DNA of 44,313 nt from Actinomycetota bacterium (GTDB taxonomy: Bacteria; Actinomycetota; Actinomycetes; Nanopelagicales; Nanopelagicaceae), in NCBI GenBank assembly GCA_009702525.1, contig WLHW01000001.1, forward strand, positions 1-44,313, read 5' to 3'. Made by a program: the position numbers and the translations under genes. Positions 7,877 to 16,603 of this stretch are shown here, one piece after another (the stretch's first letter is position 1; each line of letters opens with the position of its first letter). The notes beneath the pieces were generated by a model, which was not told the origin of the DNA, made no database searches, and saw nothing but the letters and a program-made list of their open reading frames with translations.

Positions 7877-9058
7877 CTACTTGAAATTGAGATTCAGTAA
7901 GTAACTTTCAAAGTTACGACGAGTCTCCCCGACTGAGTCGCCACCAAATTTTTCCAGAACTGCTTGCGCCAAAACCAGTGCAACCATCGCCTCGGCTACA
8001 ACTCCAGCTGCTGGGACAGCGCATACATCTGAACGCTGATTAATAGCTTTAGCTGCCTCGCCAGTTGCAACATCAATTGTGTCGAGCGCCTTTGGTACTG
8101 TAGAAATCGGTTTCATCGCTGCGCGCACACGAAGGATTTCACCGTTAGACATTCCACCCTCAGTGCCACCAGCACGATCGGTACGTCTGACTATGGCGCC
8201 ATGGGAGTCTTTTTCAATTTCATCATGAGCGCGTGAGCCACGGCGTTGCGCCGTTGCAAAACCATCGCCAAGTTCTACGCCCTTGATCGCCTGAATACCC
8301 ATGACTGCACCAGCTAGACGAGAATCTAAACGTCTATCCCAATGAACATGTGAACCTAAGCCAGGTGGCATGTTGAAGGCCAAAACTTCAACAACTCCAC
8401 CCAATGTATCTCCATCAGAGTGGGCGCTATCAATCTCTGCGAGCATGCGCTCGCTCGTTAACTTATCCGCACATCGAACCGGGTCACTATCTATGCGCTG
8501 CATGTCAACAGATGAAGGAAGTGGTGAATCATCTGGAACACGTACTGACCCAATTGATAACACATGACTAAGAATTGTGACTCCGACACTTTGTTCTAAA
8601 AACTTTCGAGCAACCGCACCAAGTGCCACACGGGCAGCTGTTTCGCGCGCACTAGCTCGCTCCAGAATAGGTCGCGCATCATCTAAATCGTATTTCTGCA
8701 TCCCTACTAAATCTGCATGACCTGGACGGGGACGTGTCAATGGAGCATTGCGTGCCAGGTTTTTGATTTCATCCAGAGGGACAGGGTCAGCCGACATGAT
8801 TTTTTCCCACTTAGGCCACTCTGAATTATCAATTTGAATGGCGATCGGTCCACCTTGTGTGAGTCCATGTCGCACTCCGCCAAGAATTGTGACCTTGTCA
8901 GCTTCAAAAGTTTGACGTGCACCGCGACCAGCACCGAGCCTGCGACGCTGTAGGTGATAATCGATGTCAGCGGTAGTCACAGCAACGCTTGCAGGAATCC
9001 CTTCCACAATTGCACTAAGGGCCTGACCATGAGATTCACCAGCTGTTAACCAACGCAT
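7877..9058 (-). CDS. aroC: Chorismate synthase
   Basis: A 393-residue FMN-dependent enzyme making chorismate from EPSP. Signatures include MRWLTAGESHGQALSAIVEG at the N-terminus, RPGHADLVGMQKYDLDDARP, ERASARETAARVALGAVA and SNGEILRVRAAMKPISTVP. The frame opens further upstream (to 9082), but family members begin at MxWxTAGESHG, so the ATG at 9058 is preferred; MHMRWL at 9064 is equally possible. The start lies inside the end of the prepilin peptidase gene, indicating coupling. Chorismate feeds pabB and trpD in this window. Confidence 0.95.
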   Translation of the reverse strand: MRWLTAGESHGQALSAIVEGIPASVAVTTADIDYHLQRRRLGAGRGARQTFEADKVTILGGVRHGLTQGGPIAIQIDNSEWPKWEKIMSADPVPLDEIKNLARNAPLTRPRPGHADLVGMQKYDLDDARPILERASARETAARVALGAVARKFLEQSVGVTILSHVLSIGSVRVPDDSPLPSSVDMQRIDSDPVRCADKLTSERMLAEIDSAHSDGDTLGGVVEVLAFNMPPGLGSHVHWDRRLDSRLAGAVMGIQAIKGVELGDGFATAQRRGSRAHDEIEKDSHGAIVRRTDRAGGTEGGMSNGEILRVRAAMKPISTVPKALDTIDVATGEAAKAINQRSDVCAVPAAGVVAEAMVALVLAQAVLEKFGGDSVGETRRNFESYLLNLNFK

Positions 9059-9485
9059 GTGCATATTCTTGCAGAAATCCACTGCTTCTCGCGCCTAAAT
9101 AGAGCGCAGTTGCCATGAAAATTGATGGTGCCAGTGCAATCTCGCGTCGAATCCGCCCCGAAAGAAGAAACTCAAGCAGCACCATAATCGAGGCACATGC
9201 AAAGATTGCACAAATAAAAACCCACAAGTGGACGATCACCTGAAAGTCCACAGCTAGGCATACGAGCAGAAGTAACTTGATATCCCCCATACCTATTCCC
9301 GCTAAAGCATAGAGAAGGCACAACACGATGATTGCGCAGATGAATGTGTTGATTGAGGTAAATCCGTTGAAAGTGCGCTCTACGCCGATGATGTAGAGCA
9401 TCCAAACAAGATAAATATTTGGGATCCGATGGTACGTGACATCGGCAATACATATGGGTAGAGCAAATATAGCGAGGGCTATCAC
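9036..9485 (-). CDS. Prepilin peptidase, A24 family (short form)
   Basis: A 149-residue multi-span membrane protease resembling the catalytic half of prepilin peptidases (CpaA/TadV/PilD type). The two catalytic aspartates are seen in IADVTYHRIPN (about 14) and GMGDIKLLLL (about 68), the A24 GxGD motif; hydrophobic spans fill the rest. It lacks the N-terminal methyltransferase domain of long PilD enzymes. The start is GTG with a weak, overlapping GAGG; the exact start is uncertain. It lies between aroE and aroC, a position conserved in actinobacteria, so it may process type IV or Flp pilins encoded elsewhere. Confidence 0.82.
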   Translation of the reverse strand: MIALAIFALPICIADVTYHRIPNIYLVWMLYIIGVERTFNGFTSINTFICAIIVLCLLYALAGIGMGDIKLLLLVCLAVDFQVIVHLWVFICAIFACASIMVLLEFLLSGRIRREIALAPSIFMATALYLGARSSGFLQEYAHALVNSW

Positions 9486-9522
9486 CTCGAAAGATTAGTT
9501 GCGTTGTGCTGAGTTGGAATTC

Positions 9523-10341
9523 CTATGTGGATGAACTCAACGCCTCGAAAGCAGCTTTTCGCATCAGCTGGGCCATCGGGGTTCTATCTACCGACAATCC
9601 AGCGAATATCTCTACTTGGGATATCGCTTGATGTATCAACAAATCTAATCCATCAATAACCTGGCCCTTTTTAGCTTGCCAAGTAGCTAGTGCTTGTGTG
9701 GGCCACGGTTTGTACAAAACATCAAAGAAAATTCCATCTGGTTTGGTTGGGAAAATTTGGATAAGTGAATCCGTTGCACCTTCCGGAGTAGTACTGATTA
9801 TCAACTGCGCGGCCTGAATAGATTCCTCATCCCCCCAGGAGACAAAATTCATCTCGGTCGAATCTACGCTCTCAAAAATCTCATCGGCTCCACGAGAAGA
9901 TCGTGCCATGATCGTAATGTGTGAGGCCGAAGCATCACAGGCAGCCGCAGCTGCACGCGCAGTTGCTCCAGCGCCAATAATTACAACGTTTCCAGAAATT
10001 TCCACTCCGTGGCTTTGCAATGAATCTATAAAACCCGAGACATCCGTTGTAGTCGCATTCCACTCTCCAGACGTTCGATACAAAGTATTCGCACTTCGGA
10101 TCTTTTTACTCAGGGGGCTTACATTATTGACACAATCTACAATCTCTTCTTTCAGCGGCATGGTGAGAGAAAAACCTGTCCAGGAATCATCTAGAGACGC
10201 TAGAAATGTGGAAAGTTCTCCGGAGGGCACTTCCAGCTTTGAGTACTCGCCAGAGATTCCTAACTCCCTATACGCGAGCTGATGAAGAAGCGGGCTTAAT
10301 GAATGAGCTATAGGTGAGCCAAGTACTGCTGCTTTGATCAT
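9523..10341 (-). CDS. aroE: Shikimate dehydrogenase
   Basis: A 272-residue NADPH-dependent reductase of 3-dehydroshikimate. The substrate-binding HSLSPLLHQLAY and the catalytic lysine in SLTMPLKEEI are in the N-terminal domain, followed by TDVSGF and the Rossmann motif GAGATARAAAAAC. The start overlaps mltG by four bases (ATGA). With aroC-K-B-Q nearby, five of the seven common shikimate-pathway steps are encoded in this window; DAHP synthase and EPSP synthase are not. Confidence 0.93.
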   Translation of the reverse strand: MIKAAVLGSPIAHSLSPLLHQLAYRELGISGEYSKLEVPSGELSTFLASLDDSWTGFSLTMPLKEEIVDCVNNVSPLSKKIRSANTLYRTSGEWNATTTDVSGFIDSLQSHGVEISGNVVIIGAGATARAAAAACDASASHITIMARSSRGADEIFESVDSTEMNFVSWGDEESIQAAQLIISTTPEGATDSLIQIFPTKPDGIFFDVLYKPWPTQALATWQAKKGQVIDGLDLLIHQAISQVEIFAGLSVDRTPMAQLMRKAAFEALSSST

Positions 10342-11354
10342 TTAAATGCACCAGCTTTCCGATTTTTCTCATACAAGAATTTCCATGTGACAAATTCGGA
10401 GTTAGATCGAGTAAAACGTGTATCTCCTGGTGCAACGGTAATGAAATAGAGCCAATCCCCTTCGGCCGGATGCAGCGCTGCTGTCATAGCCAGAGCCCCA
10501 GGGTTACCAATAGGCCCGGGTGGCAGGCCGTAATGTTTATAAGTGTTGTAAGGAGAAGCGATCAGAGTCGATGTCGTACTTAAAAATATCTGACCCCTGA
10601 CGCCTTTGATGTAATGAACCGTGGAATCCATCTGCAAGGGCATTCCAATTTCTAAACGATTTCTTATCACCCGTGAAACTTTAGCGAAATCAGCGTTATC
10701 GCCCTCAGATTGAACGATCGAGGCGATAGTTAAAAGTTGTAATGGGGAGTATGTACCTTTCGCAGCGAGAATTTCTTGGGCCACTGGTTCATTTTCAAAT
10801 CGCGCAACGAAGCGGTTCACAACTTCTGTAGCCGATGTCCCCGATGGGAAGCTGTAGAGAGCAGGGAATAGCAAACCTTCAGCGCTCTTGAAACCTGGCG
10901 GCAGCTCCAGCGCTTTAAAGGCAGATTGAACCTCACTTTTCGTGAAGCCAAATGTGACTAATGATGACGCTACTTCACTCTTCCACTCGCCTTCAAATAT
11001 TGTGATCATATTCGCAAGTCTTGCCGAGTCTAGAAGTTGATTCAGCGCTTGTTGGGATGAGAGACGTAACGTTAATCGATGTGCACCGGGTGCAACTTTC
11101 TGCGAACGAATATCTGCAACTGCGGTTCTAAAATATGCTTGGGATGATTTCACAACACCAGCATCAAATAAAATCTTGGCAATATCACTTCCAGTAGCGC
11201 CAGTTGGTATCTCCACCGTAACTTCAGGATCTGTTTCTTGGAGCTGTCGCGTTTGAAAATTGGCCACTCCAGCACTATTAACGCGACCAAGATGAAGTCC
11301 ATACGTTAGTAAGGCTATAAATATGAGCGCATACGCCAGCGGTCGAATCTTCAT
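10338..11354 (-). CDS. mltG: Endolytic murein transglycosylase MltG (YceG-like)
   Basis: A 338-residue membrane-anchored peptidoglycan lyase thought to release or terminate nascent glycan strands. One N-terminal membrane helix (about residues 7-22) is followed by a LysM-like region and the YceG catalytic domain. The catalytic glutamate is in TIASIVQSEGDNAD, then NRLEIGMPLQMDSTVHY and YNTYKHYGLPPGPIGNPG, all family hallmarks. It overlaps aroE and ruvX by four bases each. The alaS-ruvX-mltG-aroE order is the standard actinobacterial one. Confidence 0.93.
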   Translation of the reverse strand: MKIRPLAYALIFIALLTYGLHLGRVNSAGVANFQTRQLQETDPEVTVEIPTGATGSDIAKILFDAGVVKSSQAYFRTAVADIRSQKVAPGAHRLTLRLSSQQALNQLLDSARLANMITIFEGEWKSEVASSLVTFGFTKSEVQSAFKALELPPGFKSAEGLLFPALYSFPSGTSATEVVNRFVARFENEPVAQEILAAKGTYSPLQLLTIASIVQSEGDNADFAKVSRVIRNRLEIGMPLQMDSTVHYIKGVRGQIFLSTTSTLIASPYNTYKHYGLPPGPIGNPGALAMTAALHPAEGDWLYFITVAPGDTRFTRSNSEFVTWKFLYEKNRKAGAFK

Positions 11355-11776
11355 GGTTGATTCTTCTCAATTGATAAAGCAAACTCTAGAATTGCCACAG
11401 CGGCAGCTTGGTCAATCCGTGATTTGGCAGCTTTAGCCGATACTCCAGATTCACGCATGCTTCTGGCTGCACTCACAGTTGACATGCGCTCATCAATAAA
11501 AGAAATAGGGGTATCAGTAATCGTTGCGATGAGTTGTCCAAAAATCTCCACTTTACTTACTGCGCTTCCATTGCTTCCATCCATGTTCGATGGCTTACCT
11601 ATATAGATAGCGATAGGTTTGCATTCCTCAAATAAATTATGCAACGTAACTGAAAGGTTTTTATCACTAGTCTTTAATGTAATCAGTGGCGAGGCGAGAA
11701 TTCCATCTGGATCACATACTGCTACGCCAATGCGTACGTCACCGAAATCGAAGGCTAATCGGCGACCTCTTTGCAT
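11351..11776 (-). CDS. ruvX: YqgF/RuvX family putative Holliday junction resolvase
   Basis: A 141-residue RNase H-fold nuclease. The first catalytic aspartate is in LAFDFGDVRIGVAVCD; YIGKPSNMDGSNG and FIDERMSTVSA carry the second acidic motif, and KSRIDQAAAVAILEFAL the third aspartate. Family members take part in 16S rRNA 5'-end maturation and possibly recombination. It starts eight bases after alaS and overlaps mltG. Confidence 0.93.
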   Translation of the reverse strand: MQRGRRLAFDFGDVRIGVAVCDPDGILASPLITLKTSDKNLSVTLHNLFEECKPIAIYIGKPSNMDGSNGSAVSKVEIFGQLIATITDTPISFIDERMSTVSAARSMRESGVSAKAAKSRIDQAAAVAILEFALSIEKNQP

Positions 11777-11784
11777 TAGGCGGA

Positions 11785-14457
11785 CTATCCCTTAATTGAT
11801 TGAGAAATAGCGGCAAGCGCTTCCTGTGCCTTGTCTGGATTACTGCCGCCACCTTGTGCGAAATCATCTTTACCGCCGCCGCCGCCGCCGAGTACTGCGG
11901 AGCCAACTTTAACGAGAGTTCCAGCTTTAAGCCCATGTGTCCGCGCCTCATCACTGACAGCTGCGACTAAAACAGGTTTGCCATCATTGACGCTGATGAG
12001 GGCAACTACCGACTTTGCGGCCTTTGCGCGCAATTCAAGTGCAATCTTACGAAGATCTTCACCAGAAATGCCATCACTGAGTGTGGCTAGGGTTGCGGTG
12101 ACACCATTTATGACGGTTGATGTCTTTGCGATTTCACCGATTTGTGCGAAGGCTTGAGCAGATCTAACAGTGTCTAACTCTTTCTCAATGTCTCGCATCT
12201 TATTTAAAAGATCTGAAATTCTCTCTGGTAACTCTTCTGTACGTGCGCCTTTAATAATCTCAGTGAGAGAGTTTAAAAGAATGTGTTCGCGCGCTAAGAA
12301 CTTATAAGCATCGGCTCCAACAAGTGCTTCTACGCGTCGCACTCCCGCTCCGATGGAGGATTCACTCAAAAGTTTAACTACGCCAAGCTGTGCAGAACCA
12401 GAAACGTGAGTACCTCCACAGAGTTCTCGGGCCCAGTCTCCTACGCTGACTACGCGTACCTGATCGCCGTACTTTTCACCAAAGAGTGCCATTGCACCAA
12501 TTTCTTTAGCTTGTGCCTGTGTCATGGTTTCGGCCCGCACCTGTAAATCATCTAGAAGAAGCGCGTTCACTCGTGCTTCAACATCATTGAGAACACTGGT
12601 TGGAACTGCGCCAGTAGCTGGAAAGTCGAAACGAAAACGACCGGGTGAGTTCTCAGAGCCTGCTTGTGTCGCAGTCTCCCCCAAAATTTCACGGAAGGCT
12701 TTATGCACCATGTGTGTTGCGGTGTGCGCGCGAGATATCGCATTACGGCGTTCTACATCGATAGTGGCTAACGCTTGACTGCCTACTTCAAATCCACCGT
12801 GGATCACACGACCGCGGTGAACAAAGATGCCAGGAACTGGGGTTTGAACGTCATCAATCTCAACGCTAGTACCGTTACCAAAAGTGATGAGACCACCATC
12901 TGCGAGCTGACCACCACCTTCAGAGTAAAAAGGTGTGCGATCTAAGATCACTTCAATTTCATCACCTTCTTGTGCACTCTGTACCAACATGCCATCCATA
13001 AGAATTGCAGAGATTGAAGCCTCACTAGACGTGTGGGAGTAGCCAACAAACTCATTCTTACCACTAGCATCGACAACACTTCGATAAACACTTACATCGG
13101 CATGGCCGCTCTTCTTTGCCCGTGAATCGGCTTTAGCGCGATCTTTTTGCTCCTTCATTAAGCGCCTAAAGCCTTCTTCATCGACCTCAAGACCTTCTTC
13201 GCGCGCCATTTCCAACGTTAAATCAAATGGAAATCCATATGTATCGTGAAGTTTGAAAGCATCCGCCCCAGGAAGAATTGCGCTCTTGGTCTTCTTTAGA
13301 CCCGCACTTGCAACATCAAAAATTGTCGTTCCACTCTTAAGTGTTTGTAAGAAACTTTCTTCCTCTGAAACACTCACTGAAAGTATGCGCGCTTTATCAC
13401 TTATAAGCTCTGGGTATTGGGGTCCCATAGCACCAATAGCGGCAACTGTAAGTTCGGACATGATTGGATCCATCGAACCCAACAAACGCATATTTCGAAT
13501 AGTACGTCGCATCATGCGACGTAAAACATACCCACGACCTTCATTGCCTGGAGTGACTCCATCGCCAATGAGCATCGCTGATGTGCGTGCATGATCTGCG
13601 ATAACACGTAAAGAAACATCGGATTTAGGATTAGTTCCATATTTCACGCTAGTTAATTGCGATGCTTTCATTAAAATCTGCATTGTTGTATCGATCTCGT
13701 AAATATTCTCAACGCCCTGTAGCAGCGCAGCCATACGTTCTAAGCCAAGGCCAGTATCAATACTCTTAGCGGGAAGTTCTCCTAGAATAGGGAAATCATC
13801 TTTTCCGCTACCAGCTCCGCGCTCATTCTGCATGAATACTAAGTTCCATACTTCCATGTAACGATTTTCATCGGCAATAGGTCCACCGTCTGCTCCGTAT
13901 GCGGGGCCGCGATCATAATAAATCTCTGAACAGGGACCACATGGACCAGGTACGCCCATAGACCAGAAATTATCTCCCATACCCATGCGTTGAATTCGTT
14001 CTTTAGGTACACCAATCTTCTTGTGCCAAATATCGGCAGCCTCGTCATCATCTAGAAAAACAGTGATCCATAATTTTTCGGGATCGAATCCGTACCCACC
14101 ATCATTAGTTGGGCGGGTCAAGAGCTCCCACGCTAGCGAAATCGCACCTTCTTTGAAGTAATCACCGAACGAAAAATTTCCGCACATTTGAAAAAACGAG
14201 GCGTGCCGAGTTGTTTTGCCAACTTCATCGATATCTAATGTGCGAACACACTTTTGAACTGAGGTTGCTCGCGAATATGGCGGAGTGACTTCACCGAGAA
14301 AATAAGGCTTAAAAGGAACCATTCCAGCGTTAACAAGTAATAAGTTTGGGTCATCGGCTATCAAAGAGGCCGACGGTACAACTGTGTGAGTTAGACCCTG
14401 GCGATTCTCAGACTCGAAAAAGCGCAGCCAGCGCGCACGGATCTCGGCGGATTCCAC
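11785..14457 (-). CDS. alaS: Alanyl-tRNA synthetase
   Basis: An 890-residue class II synthetase. The N-terminal catalytic core shows NAGMVPFKPYFLG and the ARTSAMLIGDGV segment. The editing domain carries zinc-binding HTATHMVHKAF and ELCGGTHVSGSAQLGVVKL (HxxxH and CxxxH). The glycine-rich C-terminal domain has six consecutive glycines followed by KDDFAQGGGS, typical of the DHHA1 module. The start is GTG, nine bases after the DUF948 stop, with no Shine-Dalgarno. Length is standard. Confidence 0.97.
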   Translation of the reverse strand: MESAEIRARWLRFFESENRQGLTHTVVPSASLIADDPNLLLVNAGMVPFKPYFLGEVTPPYSRATSVQKCVRTLDIDEVGKTTRHASFFQMCGNFSFGDYFKEGAISLAWELLTRPTNDGGYGFDPEKLWITVFLDDDEAADIWHKKIGVPKERIQRMGMGDNFWSMGVPGPCGPCSEIYYDRGPAYGADGGPIADENRYMEVWNLVFMQNERGAGSGKDDFPILGELPAKSIDTGLGLERMAALLQGVENIYEIDTTMQILMKASQLTSVKYGTNPKSDVSLRVIADHARTSAMLIGDGVTPGNEGRGYVLRRMMRRTIRNMRLLGSMDPIMSELTVAAIGAMGPQYPELISDKARILSVSVSEEESFLQTLKSGTTIFDVASAGLKKTKSAILPGADAFKLHDTYGFPFDLTLEMAREEGLEVDEEGFRRLMKEQKDRAKADSRAKKSGHADVSVYRSVVDASGKNEFVGYSHTSSEASISAILMDGMLVQSAQEGDEIEVILDRTPFYSEGGGQLADGGLITFGNGTSVEIDDVQTPVPGIFVHRGRVIHGGFEVGSQALATIDVERRNAISRAHTATHMVHKAFREILGETATQAGSENSPGRFRFDFPATGAVPTSVLNDVEARVNALLLDDLQVRAETMTQAQAKEIGAMALFGEKYGDQVRVVSVGDWARELCGGTHVSGSAQLGVVKLLSESSIGAGVRRVEALVGADAYKFLAREHILLNSLTEIIKGARTEELPERISDLLNKMRDIEKELDTVRSAQAFAQIGEIAKTSTVINGVTATLATLSDGISGEDLRKIALELRAKAAKSVVALISVNDGKPVLVAAVSDEARTHGLKAGTLVKVGSAVLGGGGGGKDDFAQGGGSNPDKAQEALAAISQSIKG

Positions 14458-14466
14458 AGTTGGGGA

Positions 14467-14826
14467 TCACTCAGCCTTCTTCTTGGCACGAGATTTTTTA
14501 GCCGAAGCTGCAGATAAAAGCGCTCCAGCGACCTTAACCGCCGAACCATTTTTATTTAAAAAAGAGTGTGCCGTCTCATTTACTTTGTCCGACAAATCTT
14601 CGGCATTTTTCGTGATCCGATTGAAGCTCTTGAGCGGTCCATTAACGAGAGAGACAGTTGTGTGAACTTCTTCAATCAATGGTGCGGTCTCATCGGTCAG
14701 TGACTTGAGCGAGACCTTGGCCTCATCGATAAAACGGCCTACGCGAATGACAACATAGGCAATAGCAATGGCGATAATGAGCAGGCCACAACTGGCAATT
14801 ATCGTTGCAATTCCACCTGGACCCAT
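14467..14826 (-). CDS. DUF948 domain protein, single-pass membrane protein
   Basis: A 119-residue protein with one N-terminal membrane helix (about residues 5-27), a coiled-coil-prone amphipathic middle (SLKSLTDETAPLIEEVHTTV), and a lysine-rich tail ending AKKSRAKKKAE. This is the DUF948 layout, found between aspS and alaS in many actinobacteria. Function is unknown. TAGGCT stands six bases before its ATG and overlaps the aspS stop, so it may have its own leaderless transcript. Confidence 0.75.
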   Translation of the reverse strand: MGPGGIATIIASCGLLIIAIAIAYVVIRVGRFIDEAKVSLKSLTDETAPLIEEVHTTVSLVNGPLKSFNRITKNAEDLSDKVNETAHSFLNKNGSAVKVAGALLSAASAKKSRAKKKAE

Positions 14827-14830
14827 ATGC

Positions 14831-16582
14831 CTAGCCTACCTGAGGCCCGGTCTTAGGTGCGCCATCAATGCCACTCTCTTTACGTTGCGCCGCAGTAATG
14901 GGAGTAGGCGCACCAGTTAATGGATCGCCTCCACTTGCAGTCTTTGGAAAAGCAATAACTTCGCGAATGGAGTCAGAGCCCGTTAATAGTGCGCACACAC
15001 GGTCAAGACCTAAAGCGATTCCACCATGTGGAGGCGGGCCATAGTTGAAAGCTTCAAGTAAGAATCCAAATTTACTTGTGGCTTCTTCATCACTTAATCC
15101 GATTACGCTGAAAACATCTTTCTGCATGTTACGGTCGTGAATTCTTATCGATCCACCACCAAGTTCGGTTCCATTGAGAACAATGTCATAGGCATAAGCC
15201 AATGCACTTGCTGGATCACTTGCAAATGTAGATGCAAACTCCGGCTTAGGGCCGGTAAATGGATGGTGCACTGCAGTCCAACCACCATTATCTGTTGGCT
15301 CAAACATAGGTGCATCTACCACCCATAAAAACTCCCACTTATCTGGAGTGATTAATCCACAACGCTTTCCAATTTCTAATCGCACAGCTCCCAATAAATT
15401 CTGAGATGCCACGCGCTCCCCTGCTGCGAAAAATATTGCATCCCCGGCAACTGCCCCTGTTGCTGCAGCAATTCCAGCACACTCTTGTTCAGAGAGATTT
15501 TTAGCGACCGGTCCACCTAAAGTTCCATCTTCATTAATTAAAATGTAGGCAAGGCCTTTTGCTCCACGAGCTTTAGCCCAGTCTTGCCACGCATCCAATT
15601 CACGGCGCGCAGAGGCTGCACCTTTGGGCATCACAACTGCACCGACATAAGGTGCTTGGAATACTCGGAAGGTTGTCTGTGCAAAATACGTAGTCTGTTC
15701 AGTCAATTCATTACCAAAGCGCAGATCAGGTTTATCAGATCCATAACGAGACATAGCATCGGCGTAGGTCATGCGCTGCAAAGGTAGTGGAATGGTGTAA
15801 CCAACGGCTTCGAGCCAGATTTTTGCGACGATCTTTTCTGCTACTGCCAAAATATCTTCCTGGTCGATAAATGACATCTCAATATCAAGTTGCGTGAACT
15901 CTGGTTGGCGATCTGCTCTGAAATCTTCATCACGGAAACAGCGGGCAATCTGATAGTACTTTTCCATACCGGCGACCATCAGTAGCTGTTTGAATAACTG
16001 TGGCGATTGCGGAAGCGCATACCAACTACCGGGTTGCAGGCGAACGGGAACTAAAAAGTCACGCGCACCTTCGGGTGTTGAGCGTGTCAAATAAGGTGTT
16101 TCAATCTCTAGGAAATCTTCTTGCTCCATCACTCGACGGATCGTTGATGTAACTTTTGAGCGAAGACGTAGATTCGCTGCAGGTTTTTCACGGCGCAAAT
16201 CTAGGTAACGATACTTAAGACGTACCTCTTCATTGATATCTGAGTCATTTCCGCTATCGACTGGAAATGGTAAAGGTGCAGATTCACTCAAGACGACGAT
16301 TGAATCTCCCATAACTTCGATATCACCGGTAGGAATTCCAGAGTTTTGATTGCCATCTGGGCGAGCTAAAACTTCACCTGTGATCAAAAGACACCATTCA
16401 GCGCGCAATGATCCCGCTAGCTTCTCATCACGAATAACTACTTGTACCGAGCCTGAGGCATCACGAAGATCGATGAATGCAACACCGCCATGGTCGCGTC
16501 GTCGCGATACCCAACCAGCCAAAGTAACGCTCTGACCGATATGGGAGGTGCGCAGTGATCCGGCTTCGTGGCTTCTTAGCAT
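14831..16582 (-). CDS. aspS: Aspartyl-tRNA synthetase, bacterial type (probably non-discriminating)
   Basis: A 583-residue class IIb synthetase with an N-terminal OB-fold anticodon-binding domain (VTLAGWVSRRRDHGGVAFID), motif 2 (FRDEDFRADRQPEFTQLD), the bacterial GAD insertion domain and motif 3 (GGIALGLDRVCALL). The OB-fold reads RRDHGG where E. coli has RRDLGS; histidine here is associated with non-discriminating AspRS that also charges tRNA-Asn (family knowledge), which would require GatCAB. No good Shine-Dalgarno precedes the ATG. The last codons GTA GGC TAG create a -10-like box for the next gene. Confidence 0.96.
   Translation of the reverse strand: MLRSHEAGSLRTSHIGQSVTLAGWVSRRRDHGGVAFIDLRDASGSVQVVIRDEKLAGSLRAEWCLLITGEVLARPDGNQNSGIPTGDIEVMGDSIVVLSESAPLPFPVDSGNDSDINEEVRLKYRYLDLRREKPAANLRLRSKVTSTIRRVMEQEDFLEIETPYLTRSTPEGARDFLVPVRLQPGSWYALPQSPQLFKQLLMVAGMEKYYQIARCFRDEDFRADRQPEFTQLDIEMSFIDQEDILAVAEKIVAKIWLEAVGYTIPLPLQRMTYADAMSRYGSDKPDLRFGNELTEQTTYFAQTTFRVFQAPYVGAVVMPKGAASARRELDAWQDWAKARGAKGLAYILINEDGTLGGPVAKNLSEQECAGIAAATGAVAGDAIFFAAGERVASQNLLGAVRLEIGKRCGLITPDKWEFLWVVDAPMFEPTDNGGWTAVHHPFTGPKPEFASTFASDPASALAYAYDIVLNGTELGGGSIRIHDRNMQKDVFSVIGLSDEEATSKFGFLLEAFNYGPPPHGGIALGLDRVCALLTGSDSIREVIAFPKTASGGDPLTGAPTPITAAQRKESGIDGAPKTGPQVG
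14833..14838 (-). promoter_or_regulatory. Candidate leaderless -10 box (TAGGCT) before the DUF948 gene
   Basis: TAGGCT, six bases before the ATG, is formed by the last codons of aspS (GTA GGC TAG). The same hexamer at the same distance precedes thrS and the EF-G-like gene. Confidence 0.4.
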
Positions 16583-16603
16583 GAGTGGGTACGGTTCCTA
16601 TGT

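Noticed and set aside
11871..11892. GCC/GGC triplet run, possible slippage repeat
   Set aside because: It encodes the normal glycine run of the AlaRS C-terminal domain, found across bacteria.
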